Of a DNA stretch of 64,000 bases, positions 1 to 8,226 are shown one piece after another. The stretch's first letter is position 1; every line of letters begins with the position of its first letter. The stretch covers positions 57,982 through 121,981 of the forward strand of contig CAWBWT010000003.1 of assembly GCA_963792675.1 (NCBI GenBank), given 5' to 3'. A program made the translations under genes and the position numbers. Under the pieces are notes generated by a model that ran no database searches, was not told where the DNA came from, and worked only from the letters and a program-made list of their open reading frames with translations. Source of the DNA: JBBROS01 sp963792675. Its GTDB lineage: Bacteria; Pseudomonadota; Alphaproteobacteria; Acetobacterales; Acetobacteraceae.

Positions 1-903
1 CAGCCTGACCCCTATCTCCGCCGTGCCCACCAGCAGCGTCAGCTGCGCGCCGTTGCTCAGCTCCGGCGCCTCGGCCACCGCCTCCAGCGCCACGCTCAAC
101 CAAGTCGCGGGAAGCAGCGCGCCGCGGGAACAGAGCGCCGCGCCGCGCGGCACCTGCGACGGCTCGACGTCGCGCAGGTTGGCCGCGACCCGCTGGCCCG
201 GCATGGCGATGCTGGTGCGGACGCCGTTGACCTGCAGCCCGCGCAGGCGTAGCCGCCGCCCGCCCGGCTCGAGTGCGACCTCGTCGCTGACCGCAAGCGG
301 CCCGCGCCGCAGCGTGCCGGTGACGACGGTGCCGTGCCCCGTGATGCTGAAGGCGCGGTCGATCGGCAGCAGGAAGAACCCGTCATCGGCCGGCGGCAGG
401 GCCTCACCGGCCGCCGTCGCCAAGGCCGCGCGCAGGTCCTCAATGCCTTGCCCGGTGGTGGCCGAGGTCAGGACGCTGCCGACCACGGTCATGCCCCGGC
501 GCCGCACCTCGGACGTCGCCGCCGCTTCGGCCGTTACCGCGGCAGCCGGGTCGAGATCGGCCTTGCTGATCGCCACCACCACGCGCCAGACGCCGAGCAG
601 GGCGGCGATGTCGAGGTGCTCGCGGGTTTGCGGCTTGATGCCCTCGTTGGCGGCGACCACCAGCAGCGCCGCCGCCATGCCGGTCGCGCCCGAGACCATG
701 GTGCGCACGAAGCGCTCGTGGCCCGGCATGTCGATCAGGTCTACGGTGCCGCCGGGGATGGGCAGGAACGCGAACCCGAGCGCGATGGAGATGCCGCGTC
801 GCTTCTCCTCCGCCAACCGGTCGGTTTCCATCCCGCTCAGCGCCCGCACCAGCGCGGTCTTGCCGTGGTCGACATGGCCGATCACGCCCACCACCAGCCT
901 CAT
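1..903 (-). CDS. selB: Selenocysteine-specific translation elongation factor SelB (3' end outside window)
   Basis: SelB is a GTPase that delivers selenocysteyl-tRNA to UGA codons marked by a SECIS hairpin. The N-terminus reads MRLVVGVIGHVDHGKTALVR, which contains the P-loop GHVDHGKT. The G3 motif DMPGHE, ISKAD (G4) and an EF-Tu-like domain 2 (GHGTVVTGTLRRG) follow. Only the first 301 codons are present; the gene runs off the left edge, so the C-terminal winged-helix domains that bind SECIS are not visible. Its ATG (901-903) overlaps the TGA of selA in an ATGA junction, so the two genes are translationally coupled. It sits divergent to a selenoprotein formate dehydrogenase, its expected client. 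Identification is secure. Confidence 0.95.
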   Translation of the reverse strand, partial: MRLVVGVIGHVDHGKTALVRALSGMETDRLAEEKRRGISIALGFAFLPIPGGTVDLIDMPGHERFVRTMVSGATGMAAALLVVAANEGIKPQTREHLDIAALLGVWRVVVAISKADLDPAAAVTAEAAATSEVRRRGMTVVGSVLTSATTGQGIEDLRAALATAAGEALPPADDGFFLLPIDRAFSITGHGTVVTGTLRRGPLAVSDEVALEPGGRRLRLRGLQVNGVRTSIAMPGQRVAANLRDVEPSQVPRGAALCSRGALLPATWLSVALEAVAEAPELSNGAQLTLLVGTAEIGVRL

Positions 904-2285
904 GCGACGCGGGCCGCTTCCATGCCCGCCTTCACACCCGACGCGAGCGCCGCCACCTCGTTGTCGACCACCGTCAGCATGTCGAGCAGCAGGCGCCCGC
1001 CGGCGATGCGGCCGACGATGGCCGGGCGCTGCCGGCGGAGACGCGCGGCCAGTCGCTCCGGGTCGCCCGCCACGCTGACCGCCAGGCTGACCACCAGGCT
1101 CGGGATCGGGGCGTCCGGCAGAGTGCCGCCGCCGGCGAACCCCGCGCTGTCCTCGACCGTCGCACCTTCGCCCAACAGCCCGGCCAGGCGCTCGGCCCGC
1201 GCCCGCAGCGTGGCGACGTCCTGCCCCATCATGCGCAAGACCGGCACGTCGCCCGACCGACCGGTCGCGTGCAGGCGCAGGACCGCTTCCAATGCGGCGA
1301 GCGACAGCTTGTCGAGCCGCACCGCGCGCAGCAGCGGATGCAGCCGCAGTTTGTCGATCGTGGCCGCCCGGCCGACCAGCAGCCCGGCCTGCGGCCCTCC
1401 CATCAGCTTGTCGCCGCTGAACGCCACCAGGTCCGCTCCGGCCGCAACCGACTCCTGCACCGTCGCTTCGGCAAGCGGGCCGATCCGGCGCAAATCGACG
1501 ACCGCGCCGCTGCCGAGATCGTGCACCAGGTGCAGTCCGTGCTCCTGCGCCAACCCGGCGAGGCCGGCCAGCGGCGCCTGTTCGGTGAACCCGGTCATGC
1601 GGAAGTTGCTTTGATGCACCTTCAGCAGCATGCGCGTATCGGGCCCGATCGCCTCGCGATAGTCGGACAGCCGCGTCTTGTTGGTGGTGCCGACCTCCAC
1701 CAGGCGGGCGCCGCCCTGCCGGATGACGTCGGGGATGCGGAAGCCGCCGCCGATCTCGACCAGCTCGCCGCGCGACACTACCACCTCGCCACTGCCGGCC
1801 AGGGCGGCCAGGGACAGCAGTACGGCCGCTGCGGCGTTGTTCACCGCCAGCCCCGCCTCCGCACCGGTGATCTCGCGGAGCAGCGGCTCGACCCCTTGGG
1901 TGCGGCTGCCGCGCGAGCCGTCGGCCAGGTCGAATTCGAGGCTACAATAGCCGGCCGCGTCGGCGATGGCGGCCAGCGCGGTGTCCGGGAGCGGGGCCCG
2001 GCCGAGGTTGGTGTGCAGGATGATCCCGGTCGCGTTGATCACCCGCACCAGACCCGGCCGCGGCGTCGCATAGAGCCCGGCGCCGGCGTCGGCCAGCAGG
2101 GCTTCGGCCGTGGGCAGGTCGGCGCCGGCCAGCACGGCCGCCCGCGCGCCCTCGAGAGCCGCCCGCAACGCGTCGACCGTCGCCGCCCGGCCGAACTCGC
2201 CGCTGAGACGCGCCGCCTGCTCGTGCTCCAGCAGCCGCTGCACCGACGGCAAGCCGCGCAAGTGTCCTTCGATTGGTCCGTCCAT
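900..2285 (-). CDS. selA: L-seryl-tRNA(Sec) selenium transferase SelA
   Basis: SelA is a PLP enzyme that converts seryl-tRNA(Sec) to selenocysteyl-tRNA(Sec) using selenophosphate, in the cytoplasm. The 461-aa length is normal for the family. The N-terminal domain is followed by INATGIILHTNLGRAPL at residues 83-99, and the PLP lysine lies in FSGDKLMGGPQAG (Lys293). The 3' end overlaps the start of selB by 4 nt (ATGA). The gene is divergent from the formate dehydrogenase alpha gene, with a 196-bp shared upstream region. No selD or selC (tRNA-Sec) is seen in the window, so these must lie elsewhere. Start taken at the ATG at 2283-2285. Confidence 0.95.
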   Translation of the reverse strand: MDGPIEGHLRGLPSVQRLLEHEQAARLSGEFGRAATVDALRAALEGARAAVLAGADLPTAEALLADAGAGLYATPRPGLVRVINATGIILHTNLGRAPLPDTALAAIADAAGYCSLEFDLADGSRGSRTQGVEPLLREITGAEAGLAVNNAAAAVLLSLAALAGSGEVVVSRGELVEIGGGFRIPDVIRQGGARLVEVGTTNKTRLSDYREAIGPDTRMLLKVHQSNFRMTGFTEQAPLAGLAGLAQEHGLHLVHDLGSGAVVDLRRIGPLAEATVQESVAAGADLVAFSGDKLMGGPQAGLLVGRAATIDKLRLHPLLRAVRLDKLSLAALEAVLRLHATGRSGDVPVLRMMGQDVATLRARAERLAGLLGEGATVEDSAGFAGGGTLPDAPIPSLVVSLAVSVAGDPERLAARLRRQRPAIVGRIAGGRLLLDMLTVVDNEVAALASGVKAGMEAARVA

Positions 2286-2481
2286 GCCCGGCGTTGCTCA
2301 CCTCACGTCATGGCAACGCTGCGGGCGGTTCCGGGATGCCGCCCGGCCTGCTCACCGCCTGGCGTCCGGTCTCGACATTGTGCGTCCGCGAGGGGTGGAG
2401 CGGGCCGGATCGAGCCTGTATCGCCAGGAAACCTACTTGCGCCCAGCGTGTTCTGGCGCCGAGTTCGCAGGAGTGCTGTCG

Positions 2482-5400
2482 ATGAAGAAACTGCGCCGCA
2501 GCCTGACCGACCGGATCGCTGGGTTCGTCGAGGACTGGTCGCTGCCGCGGCAATTTGCCGGCGGCGACCCGCTGCGTAAGGCCGCCGAAAGCGCCACCTC
2601 GCGCGCGCTGCGGCCCCGGCTCGAAGAAGCCGACACGATCGGGACCAGCATCTGCCCGTTCTGCGCCGTCGGCTGCAGCCAGCTCGTTTATGCAAAAAAC
2701 GGCAAGCCGATCCACATCGAGGGCGACCCGCGCAGCCCGGTGAACCAGGGCACGCTCTGCCCCAAGGGCGCCAGCACCCTCGGCGTGCTGCTATCGCCGT
2801 TGCGGGTCAACACCGTCCGCTACCGCGCGCCCCGCTCCACCGAGTGGGAAGACAAGCCGCTCGACTGGGCGATGGAGCGGATCGCGCAACTGACGAAGCA
2901 GACGCGGGACGAAACCTTCGTCGAGACGCTGCCGGACGGCCGCACGGTGAACCACACGACGGGCGTTGGCTCGCTCGGCGGCGCGACGCTGGACAACGAA
3001 GAGAACTACCTGATCAAGAAGCTGTTCACCGGCGGCCTGGGCATGGTCAACGTCGAGAACCAAGCCAGAATCTGACACTCCTCTTCGGTGCCCAGTCTGG
3101 GCACCTCCTTTGGACGCGGCGCCGCCACCATGGCCCTTTGGGACATGGCGAACTCCGACGTGATCGTGAACATGGGCTCCAACATGGCGGAGAACCATCC
3201 GATTGCATTCCGCTTCGTGGTGGAAGCGCAACGGCGCGGCGCGACGTTCATCCACATCGACCCGCGGCTGACCCGCACCGGTGCGATGGCCGACATCCAT
3301 GCCAGCATCCGCTCCGGCACCGATATCGCGTTCCTGGGCGGGCTGATCCGCTACATCCTCGAGAACGACCTGTGGTTCCGTGACTTCGTCATGGCCTACA
3401 CCAACATCGCCCACATCATCGAGGACGGCTACGAGGACCCGGAAGCCGATGACGGCATGTTCTCCGGCTTCGATGCCGCGAGCCAGACCTACAAGCAGGA
3501 CACCTGGCAGTACAAGGGCAAGAACGTGCCCTCCTCCATCGCCGAGCACCGGGTGCAGAGCGAGGACCAGAGCACGCCGGGCAGCTTCGAAAGCATGGCG
3601 GACAGCCCGCCGCCGACCGATCCGACGCTGCAGCATCCGAACTGCGTCTATCAGATCATGCGGCGCCACTTTTCCCGCTACACGCCCGAAATGGTCGAGC
3701 AGGTCACCGGCTGCAGCAAGGAGACCTTCCTCCGCATCGCCGAGGTGCTGACCCGCAACTCGGGCCGGGACCGCACCGGGGCGTTCTGTTACGCGGTCGG
3801 CTGGACCCATCACACGACGGGCGTGCAGATCATCCGGGCGTGCACGATCGTGCAGGGCCTGCTCGGCAATGTCGGGCGGCCCGGCGGCGGCATCATGGCG
3901 CTGCGCGGCCACATCAGCATCCAGGGCAGCACCGATATTCCGACGCTGTACAACATGCTGCCGACCTACCTGCCGCAGCCCAACGCGTTCCACAAGCACG
4001 GGACCCTGGCCGACTACCTGCACAGCGAAACGCCGGCCACCGGCTGGTGGCACAACTTCCCCAAATACATGGTCAGCCTGCTGAAGGCCTGGTACGGCCC
4101 GGCTGCAAAGCCCGAGAACGAGTGGGGCTACCAGCATCTGCCCAAGCTGACGGGCGACCTGTCGCAACTGCCGATGACACTGTCGATGGTGGACGGCGTC
4201 GTGAAGGGGCAGTTCATCCTGGGGCAGAACCCGGTCGTGGGCGCGGTCAACTCCGACCTCGTTGAGCGCGGCATGGCCAAGCTGGACTGGCTGGTGGTGC
4301 GCGACTTCGCGATGACCGAGACCGCGAATTTCTGGCAGAAGGGCCACATGGTCGGGCGCGGCGAGGTCCGGCCCGAGGACATCGAGACCGAGGTGTTCTT
4401 CCTGCCCGCCGCCCTGGTCGCCGAAAAGGACGGCAGCGTCACCAACACGACGCGTCTGGTGCAATGGCACGACGTGGTCTGCGAGGCGCCGGGGGACAGC
4501 CGCTCCGACCTGTGGTTCATCTATCACCTGGGCCGCCGTTTGAAGGAACTCTACGCGGACAGCACCGATCCGCGCGATGCGGCGATGCAGGCCCTGACCT
4601 GGGACTACCCGGAGCGCGGCGCGCGGCGGGAGCCCGACGCGGAGGCCGTGCTCCGCGAGATCAACGGCTACACCGTCGCCGACCGCAAGCAGGTCGAGAA
4701 CTACCAGGCCCTGAAGGACGACGGCAGCACCGCCTGCGGCGGCTGGATGTATGCCGGCATCTACCCCCGAGACGGCCACAACCAGGCCCGGTCGCGCAAG
4801 CCGGACGGCCCGGGCGGGCCGGACAGCCATCTCGGCTGGGCGTTCGCCTGGCCGTCCAACCGCCGCACCCTGTACAATCGTGCCTCGGCCGATCCGGACG
4901 GCAAGCCGTGGTCGGAACGCAAGCGGCTGATCTGGTGGGACGAGCCCTCGGGCAAGTGGACCGGCCGCGACGTCCCGGATTTCGTGGCGACCACGCGACC
5001 CGACTACCGTCCGGACTGGAGCAAGCATCCGCACGGCATGGACGCGCTGGGCGGGGACAAGCCGTTCATCATGGAGGCCGACGGGACCTGTCAGCTGTTC
5101 GTGCCCACCGGCCTGCTGGACGGTCCCTTGCCGACGCATTACGAGCCGGTCGAGAGCCCGGTCCGTAACCCGCTCTACAGGCAGCAGCAGAACCCCACCG
5201 CGAAGATCTGGCGACGGCCGGGCAACGAGCTGCATGCGCCGGAGGACCCGCGCTTCCCTTACGTTTTCACCACCTATCGTCTGACGGAGCTGCATTGCGG
5301 CGGCGTGATCGGCCGGGTCACTCCGCACACGGCGGAGCTGCAGCCCGAAGCCTTCGTCGAGATCCCGCCCGAGCTGGCCGTTGAGCTCGGCATCCGCCAC

Positions 5401-5676
5401 CGCGACTGGACGGTGCTGTCCACGCTGCGCGGCGAGATCGAGGTTCGCGCGATGGTGACCGAGCGGGTGCGTCCCTTCACCATCGGCGGCAAGCGCGTCT
5501 ACCAGATCGGCATGCCTTGGGTGTTCGGCTGGGAGGGCTATGCCAGGGGCGCCATCGCCAACGTGCTGCTGGGCATCTACGGCGACGCTAATACCAGCAT
5601 CCACACCACCAAGGCGCTGACCTGCAACCTGCGCGCGGGCCGGTTGGCCGTCCCGGCCGGACCGAAGCATGGCTGA
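2482..5676 (+). CDS. fdhA: Formate dehydrogenase alpha subunit, selenocysteine-containing (molybdopterin/tungstopterin)
   Basis: This is the catalytic subunit, oxidising formate to CO2 at a bis-MGD Mo/W site with Sec as ligand. The frame is interrupted only by TGA at 3073-3075, read as Sec198. The flanking protein (NVENQARI before, HSSSVPSLGTSFGRGA after) is continuous with the FDH family, and a SECIS hairpin follows. An N-terminal [4Fe-4S] motif is present: C58, C61, C65 and C93 (CPFCAVGC, then LCPKGAS). Start is ATG 2482 with GCAGGAG about 7 nt upstream. Product is 1064 aa including Sec, similar to respiratory FDH-N/O alpha subunits. No clear Tat motif is seen in the N-terminus (MKKLRRSLTDR), so the side of the membrane is uncertain. 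It overlaps the next small gene by 8 nt. Confidence 0.95.
3073..3105 (+). promoter_or_regulatory. Selenocysteine UGA codon with bacterial SECIS hairpin
   Basis: The TGA at 3073-3075 is followed by an 11-nt spacer (3076-3086). A perfect stem then follows: GGTGCCCA at 3087-3094 pairs with TGGGCACC at 3098-3105, leaving an apical AGTCT loop if the terminal A-T pair opens. The 11-nt UGA-to-stem spacing and the GU in the loop match the E. coli fdhF-type SECIS that SelB recognises. The hairpin is entirely coding. Its match to selA/selB next door makes recoding near-certain. Confidence 0.9.
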
Positions 5677-5983
5677 GCCCGTCACCGACACCCCGGGCCA
5701 CGAGGCCCTGCGCCACATCGACCAGGTCCTCGCCCGGCGCCCGGAGAAGGACGACCACGCTTTGTCGGCCGCAACCGTCTGCCTGACCCGGCTGCGAGAC
5801 GAGATGATCCAGAAGCATCGCGACGGCGCCAGCACGCCTCGCTCGCGCGAGCAGCTGGCGCATGTGAACGGCGTCATCAGCGCCGTTTTGGGCATCCATT
5901 ATCCGCTGGGCACGATTCCTTGGCCCGAGCTGGACAAGGCGCGTGAATGGCTGGCCTGCGTCGTCCGGCAGGAAGAAGGCTGA
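5669..5983 (+). CDS. Small conserved protein of the formate dehydrogenase operon, function unknown
   Basis: A 104-aa soluble, mostly helical, charged protein beginning MAEPVTDTPGHEALRHID. It has no cysteine motif, signal or membrane segment that I can see. It overlaps the fdhA stop by 8 nt, so it is translationally coupled to the catalytic subunit and very likely produced with it. I do not recognise a named domain. A role in maturation or assembly of the enzyme is possible from context only; fdhD/fdhE-type chaperones are not otherwise present in the operon, and this protein does not resemble them. Confidence 0.75.
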   Translation: MAEPVTDTPGHEALRHIDQVLARRPEKDDHALSAATVCLTRLRDEMIQKHRDGASTPRSREQLAHVNGVISAVLGIHYPLGTIPWPELDKAREWLACVVRQEEG

Positions 5984-5988
5984 GGACG

Positions 5989-6210
5989 ATGGCGCAAACC
6001 ATGGAAGGGATCGTGACCCTGGTCCAGGAAAGCCGGTTCCAGCTGACGGACGATGGCGGTGTGTCGCACCTGTTCCTGCTGGACCACAACGCCGCCGCCG
6101 AGCCAAGCCAACTGACCCCGCTGCAGCATCGCCAGGCGCGGGTGCGGGTGCGCTACACGCCCGCTCGCAACCTCATCGGCAACATCGCCACCGCTATCGT
6201 CCTCGTCTGA
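5989..6210 (+). CDS. Small protein of the formate dehydrogenase operon, function unknown
   Basis: A 73-aa protein starting MAQTMEGIVTLVQESRFQLT. It is rich in beta-prone residues (SRFQLTDDGGVSHLFLLDH, then ARVRVRYTPARN), suggestive of a small beta-barrel fold, but no family is recognised. ATG 5989 is preferred because GGAAGAAGG lies just upstream and it begins 5 nt after the previous stop. A longer version from 5947 would overlap the previous gene. The next gene, the Fe-S subunit, begins 12 nt downstream. The tight packing indicates one transcript with fdhA. Confidence 0.7.
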   Translation: MAQTMEGIVTLVQESRFQLTDDGGVSHLFLLDHNAAAEPSQLTPLQHRQARVRVRYTPARNLIGNIATAIVLV

Positions 6211-6222
6211 AAGGTCGCCGCC

Positions 6223-7129
6223 ATGGACATGCACCCGCGTGCGCTGGAGGAAGGGCGGTCGGAGTTCCACCACGTCATCCCGAACGAATCGGAGCTGACG
6301 GCCGGGGTTCTGATCGAGCCCGGGAAATCCTACGGCTTCTTCACCGACACCACGGTCTGCATCGGCTGCAAGGCGTGCGAGGTGGCGTGCAAGGAGTGGA
6401 ACAACCTGCCGGCCGATAACATCGGGCTGACGGGGCAAAGCTACGACAACACCGGCTCCTTGTCGGCCAATTCCTGGCGGCATGTCGCCTTCATCGAGCG
6501 GTCCGGGACCGAGTCCGGTGTCCGTGCCGACATCCAGAAGCCGTTCCAAAGCGGCTGGCTGATGATGAGCGACGTGTGTAAGCACTGCAGCAATGCGCCG
6601 TGCCTGGAAGCCTGCCCGACCGGCTCGCTGTTCAAGACCGAGTTCGATACCGTCGTGGTGCAGCAGGACATCTGCAACGGCTGCGGCTACTGCGTGCCGG
6701 CCTGCCCATTCGGGGTGATCGATGTCAACGTGATCGATGGCAAGGCGCATAAATGCACGCTCTGCTACGACCGGCTGAAGGGCGGGCTGGAGCCGGCCTG
6801 CGCCAAGTCCTGCCCGACCGATTCGATCCAGTTCGGGGAGGTCCCGGGTACTGCAGGCCCGGGCGCGCGAGCGGGTCGAGAAGCTGCACGCGGTGGGCGT
6901 GGACACTGCCTACCTCTACGGCGTGCCGGACTCGCCCGGTGCGACCGGCGGCCTCGGCCACCTCAACGCGTTCTTCCTGCTGACCGAGCGGCCCGAGGTC
7001 TACAACCTGCCGGCGGCGCCGACGCGGGCCTCGCGCCGGGTCAGGCCGTCGCTGTTGTCCGGGCTCGCGACCGTGGCCGGGTTGGCGCTAGGCGCCCTCG
7101 CTTTGTTCGCGCGGCAGGACCGGGCCTGA
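6223..7129 (+). CDS. fdhB: Formate dehydrogenase iron-sulfur (beta) subunit, with a 1-nt frameshift near 6846
   Basis: This subunit is an electron-transfer chain of four [4Fe-4S] clusters between FdhA and the membrane subunit. Cys motifs include CIGCKACEVAC (C46-C56), CKHCSNAPCLEAC, CNGCGYCVPACPFG and CTLCYDR. The frame is intact to IQFGEVP near 6845. One extra base in a CCCGGG run then shifts it; the true continuation (VLQARARERVEKLHAVGV) is in the next frame and ends at TGA 7127-7129. That C-terminus carries one predicted membrane helix (SGLATVAGLALGALALF), as in FDH-N beta subunits. Read as it stands, the frame fuses to the next gene (647 aa). It may be a sequence error or a real lesion; the rest of the operon is intact. 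Confidence 0.85.
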
Positions 7130-8166
7130 TGCCCGGCGAGCAGGTCACGCAGCACGGTCCGGGGCACGATCCGGACGAGCAGCCGATCCGGCCAGCCAAC
7201 GCGCACGACACCATAGCCGGCCGCGAGGGCTGGGACGGGCCGACCTATTACGGCCGTTCGCAACTGAAAGAAGCGCCGTTCGAGAACTGGGTGGTCGGCG
7301 GCTACATCTTCCTGGCCGGCCTGTCGGGCGCATCGTCGGTGATCTCGGCCGTCGCCACCCTGGCGCGCGGACGCCGCGCCGAGCCGCTCGCCCGGCGCGG
7401 GCGCTACTTGTCGTTGCTGGCGCCGACGATCGGGTCGGCGCTGCTGGTCTACGACCTGCACACCCCGAAGCGCTTCTACAACATGCTGCGCATTGCCAAG
7501 GCGACCTCGCCGATGTCGATCGGCACCTGGATCCTGATGACGTTCAGCGGCTTCGCAATGCTGAGCGCCGCCGCGCAGTTCGTTGCCGACCGCAGCCGAC
7601 GCTTCGGCTGGCTGCGCGGCGTGGCGCGCGCGAGCCATCTGCCGGCAGCCGTGGCAGGCGCCGGGCTGTCGACCTACACGGCGTCGCTGCTGTCCGCCAC
7701 TAGCACGCCGCTTTGGGCCGCTGCGCCGCAATCGCTGGCGGTGCGGTTTGGCGCTTCCTCCGTCGCCACCGGCGCGGCCGCGCTGTCGCTCGGCGAGCGC
7801 CATGCGCCCACCAGGCGCACGCTGGACGCGATCACGCTCGCCGCACTCGCCGCCGAACTCGCCGCCGCCCGTGCGTCGCACGCGACCTATCGCCGGAAGG
7901 GTGTGGCCGCGGCGCTGGACGGCAAATGGGGCACCGTCGAGCATGTCGGCGCGACCTTGCTCGGCAACGCCGCACCGCTCGGGCTGCTCGCGATCTCGGC
8001 GACGCTGGCGCGGCGGCATCCCGGGCCGCTCGGCACCGTGGCGTCTCTCGCGACCCTGGCCGGCAGCCTGCTGATGCGAGTTTCGGTGATGGCGGCCGGC
8101 GACAAATCGGCGGCCGACCCGAACATCAGCTTCCGCTTCTCGCAGCCGGAGAACCTGCCGCGCTAA
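7129..8166 (+). CDS. NrfD-like integral membrane subunit of formate dehydrogenase
   Basis: A 345-aa polytopic membrane protein of the NrfD/PsrC type, expected to pass electrons from the Fe-S subunit to quinone. After a polar N-terminus (MPGEQVTQHGPGHDPD) come WVVGGYIFLAGLSGASSVIS, LLAPTIGSALLVYDL, PMSIGTWILMTFSGFAM and further hydrophobic stretches, about eight in all. Its ATG (7129-7131) overlaps the fdhB stop as TGATG, so the two are coupled. The gene is in the same frame as the first part of fdhB, which is why the fdhB frameshift makes one long open frame. It uses an NrfD-type anchor rather than a cytochrome b (FdoI-type) subunit. Confidence 0.85.
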   Translation: MPGEQVTQHGPGHDPDEQPIRPANAHDTIAGREGWDGPTYYGRSQLKEAPFENWVVGGYIFLAGLSGASSVISAVATLARGRRAEPLARRGRYLSLLAPTIGSALLVYDLHTPKRFYNMLRIAKATSPMSIGTWILMTFSGFAMLSAAAQFVADRSRRFGWLRGVARASHLPAAVAGAGLSTYTASLLSATSTPLWAAAPQSLAVRFGASSVATGAAALSLGERHAPTRRTLDAITLAALAAELAAARASHATYRRKGVAAALDGKWGTVEHVGATLLGNAAPLGLLAISATLARRHPGPLGTVASLATLAGSLLMRVSVMAAGDKSAADPNISFRFSQPENLPR

Positions 8167-8226
8167 ATCGCGGTCCGGCCGACGCCGAAGGGCGATGCGC
8201 GCGTAGCGCACGGAGGGTGCGACGGA

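Noticed and set aside
3073..3075. TGA as a premature stop splitting the FDH alpha gene
   Set aside because: The position matches the Sec site of the family, a SECIS hairpin follows at exact spacing, and selA/selB are next door.
2791..5895. 1034-codon open frame on the minus strand opposite the formate dehydrogenase gene
   Set aside because: It is a mirror of the FDH coding bias in GC-rich DNA. Its product is Arg/Val/Gly/His-rich with no recognisable domain, while the plus strand encodes an unmistakable FDH.
6223..8166. Natural 647-aa fusion of the FDH Fe-S and membrane subunits
   Set aside because: The sequence between about residues 209 and 302 is out-of-frame nonsense, and the correct FdhB C-terminus and NrfD start (TGATG) are present in the right frames.
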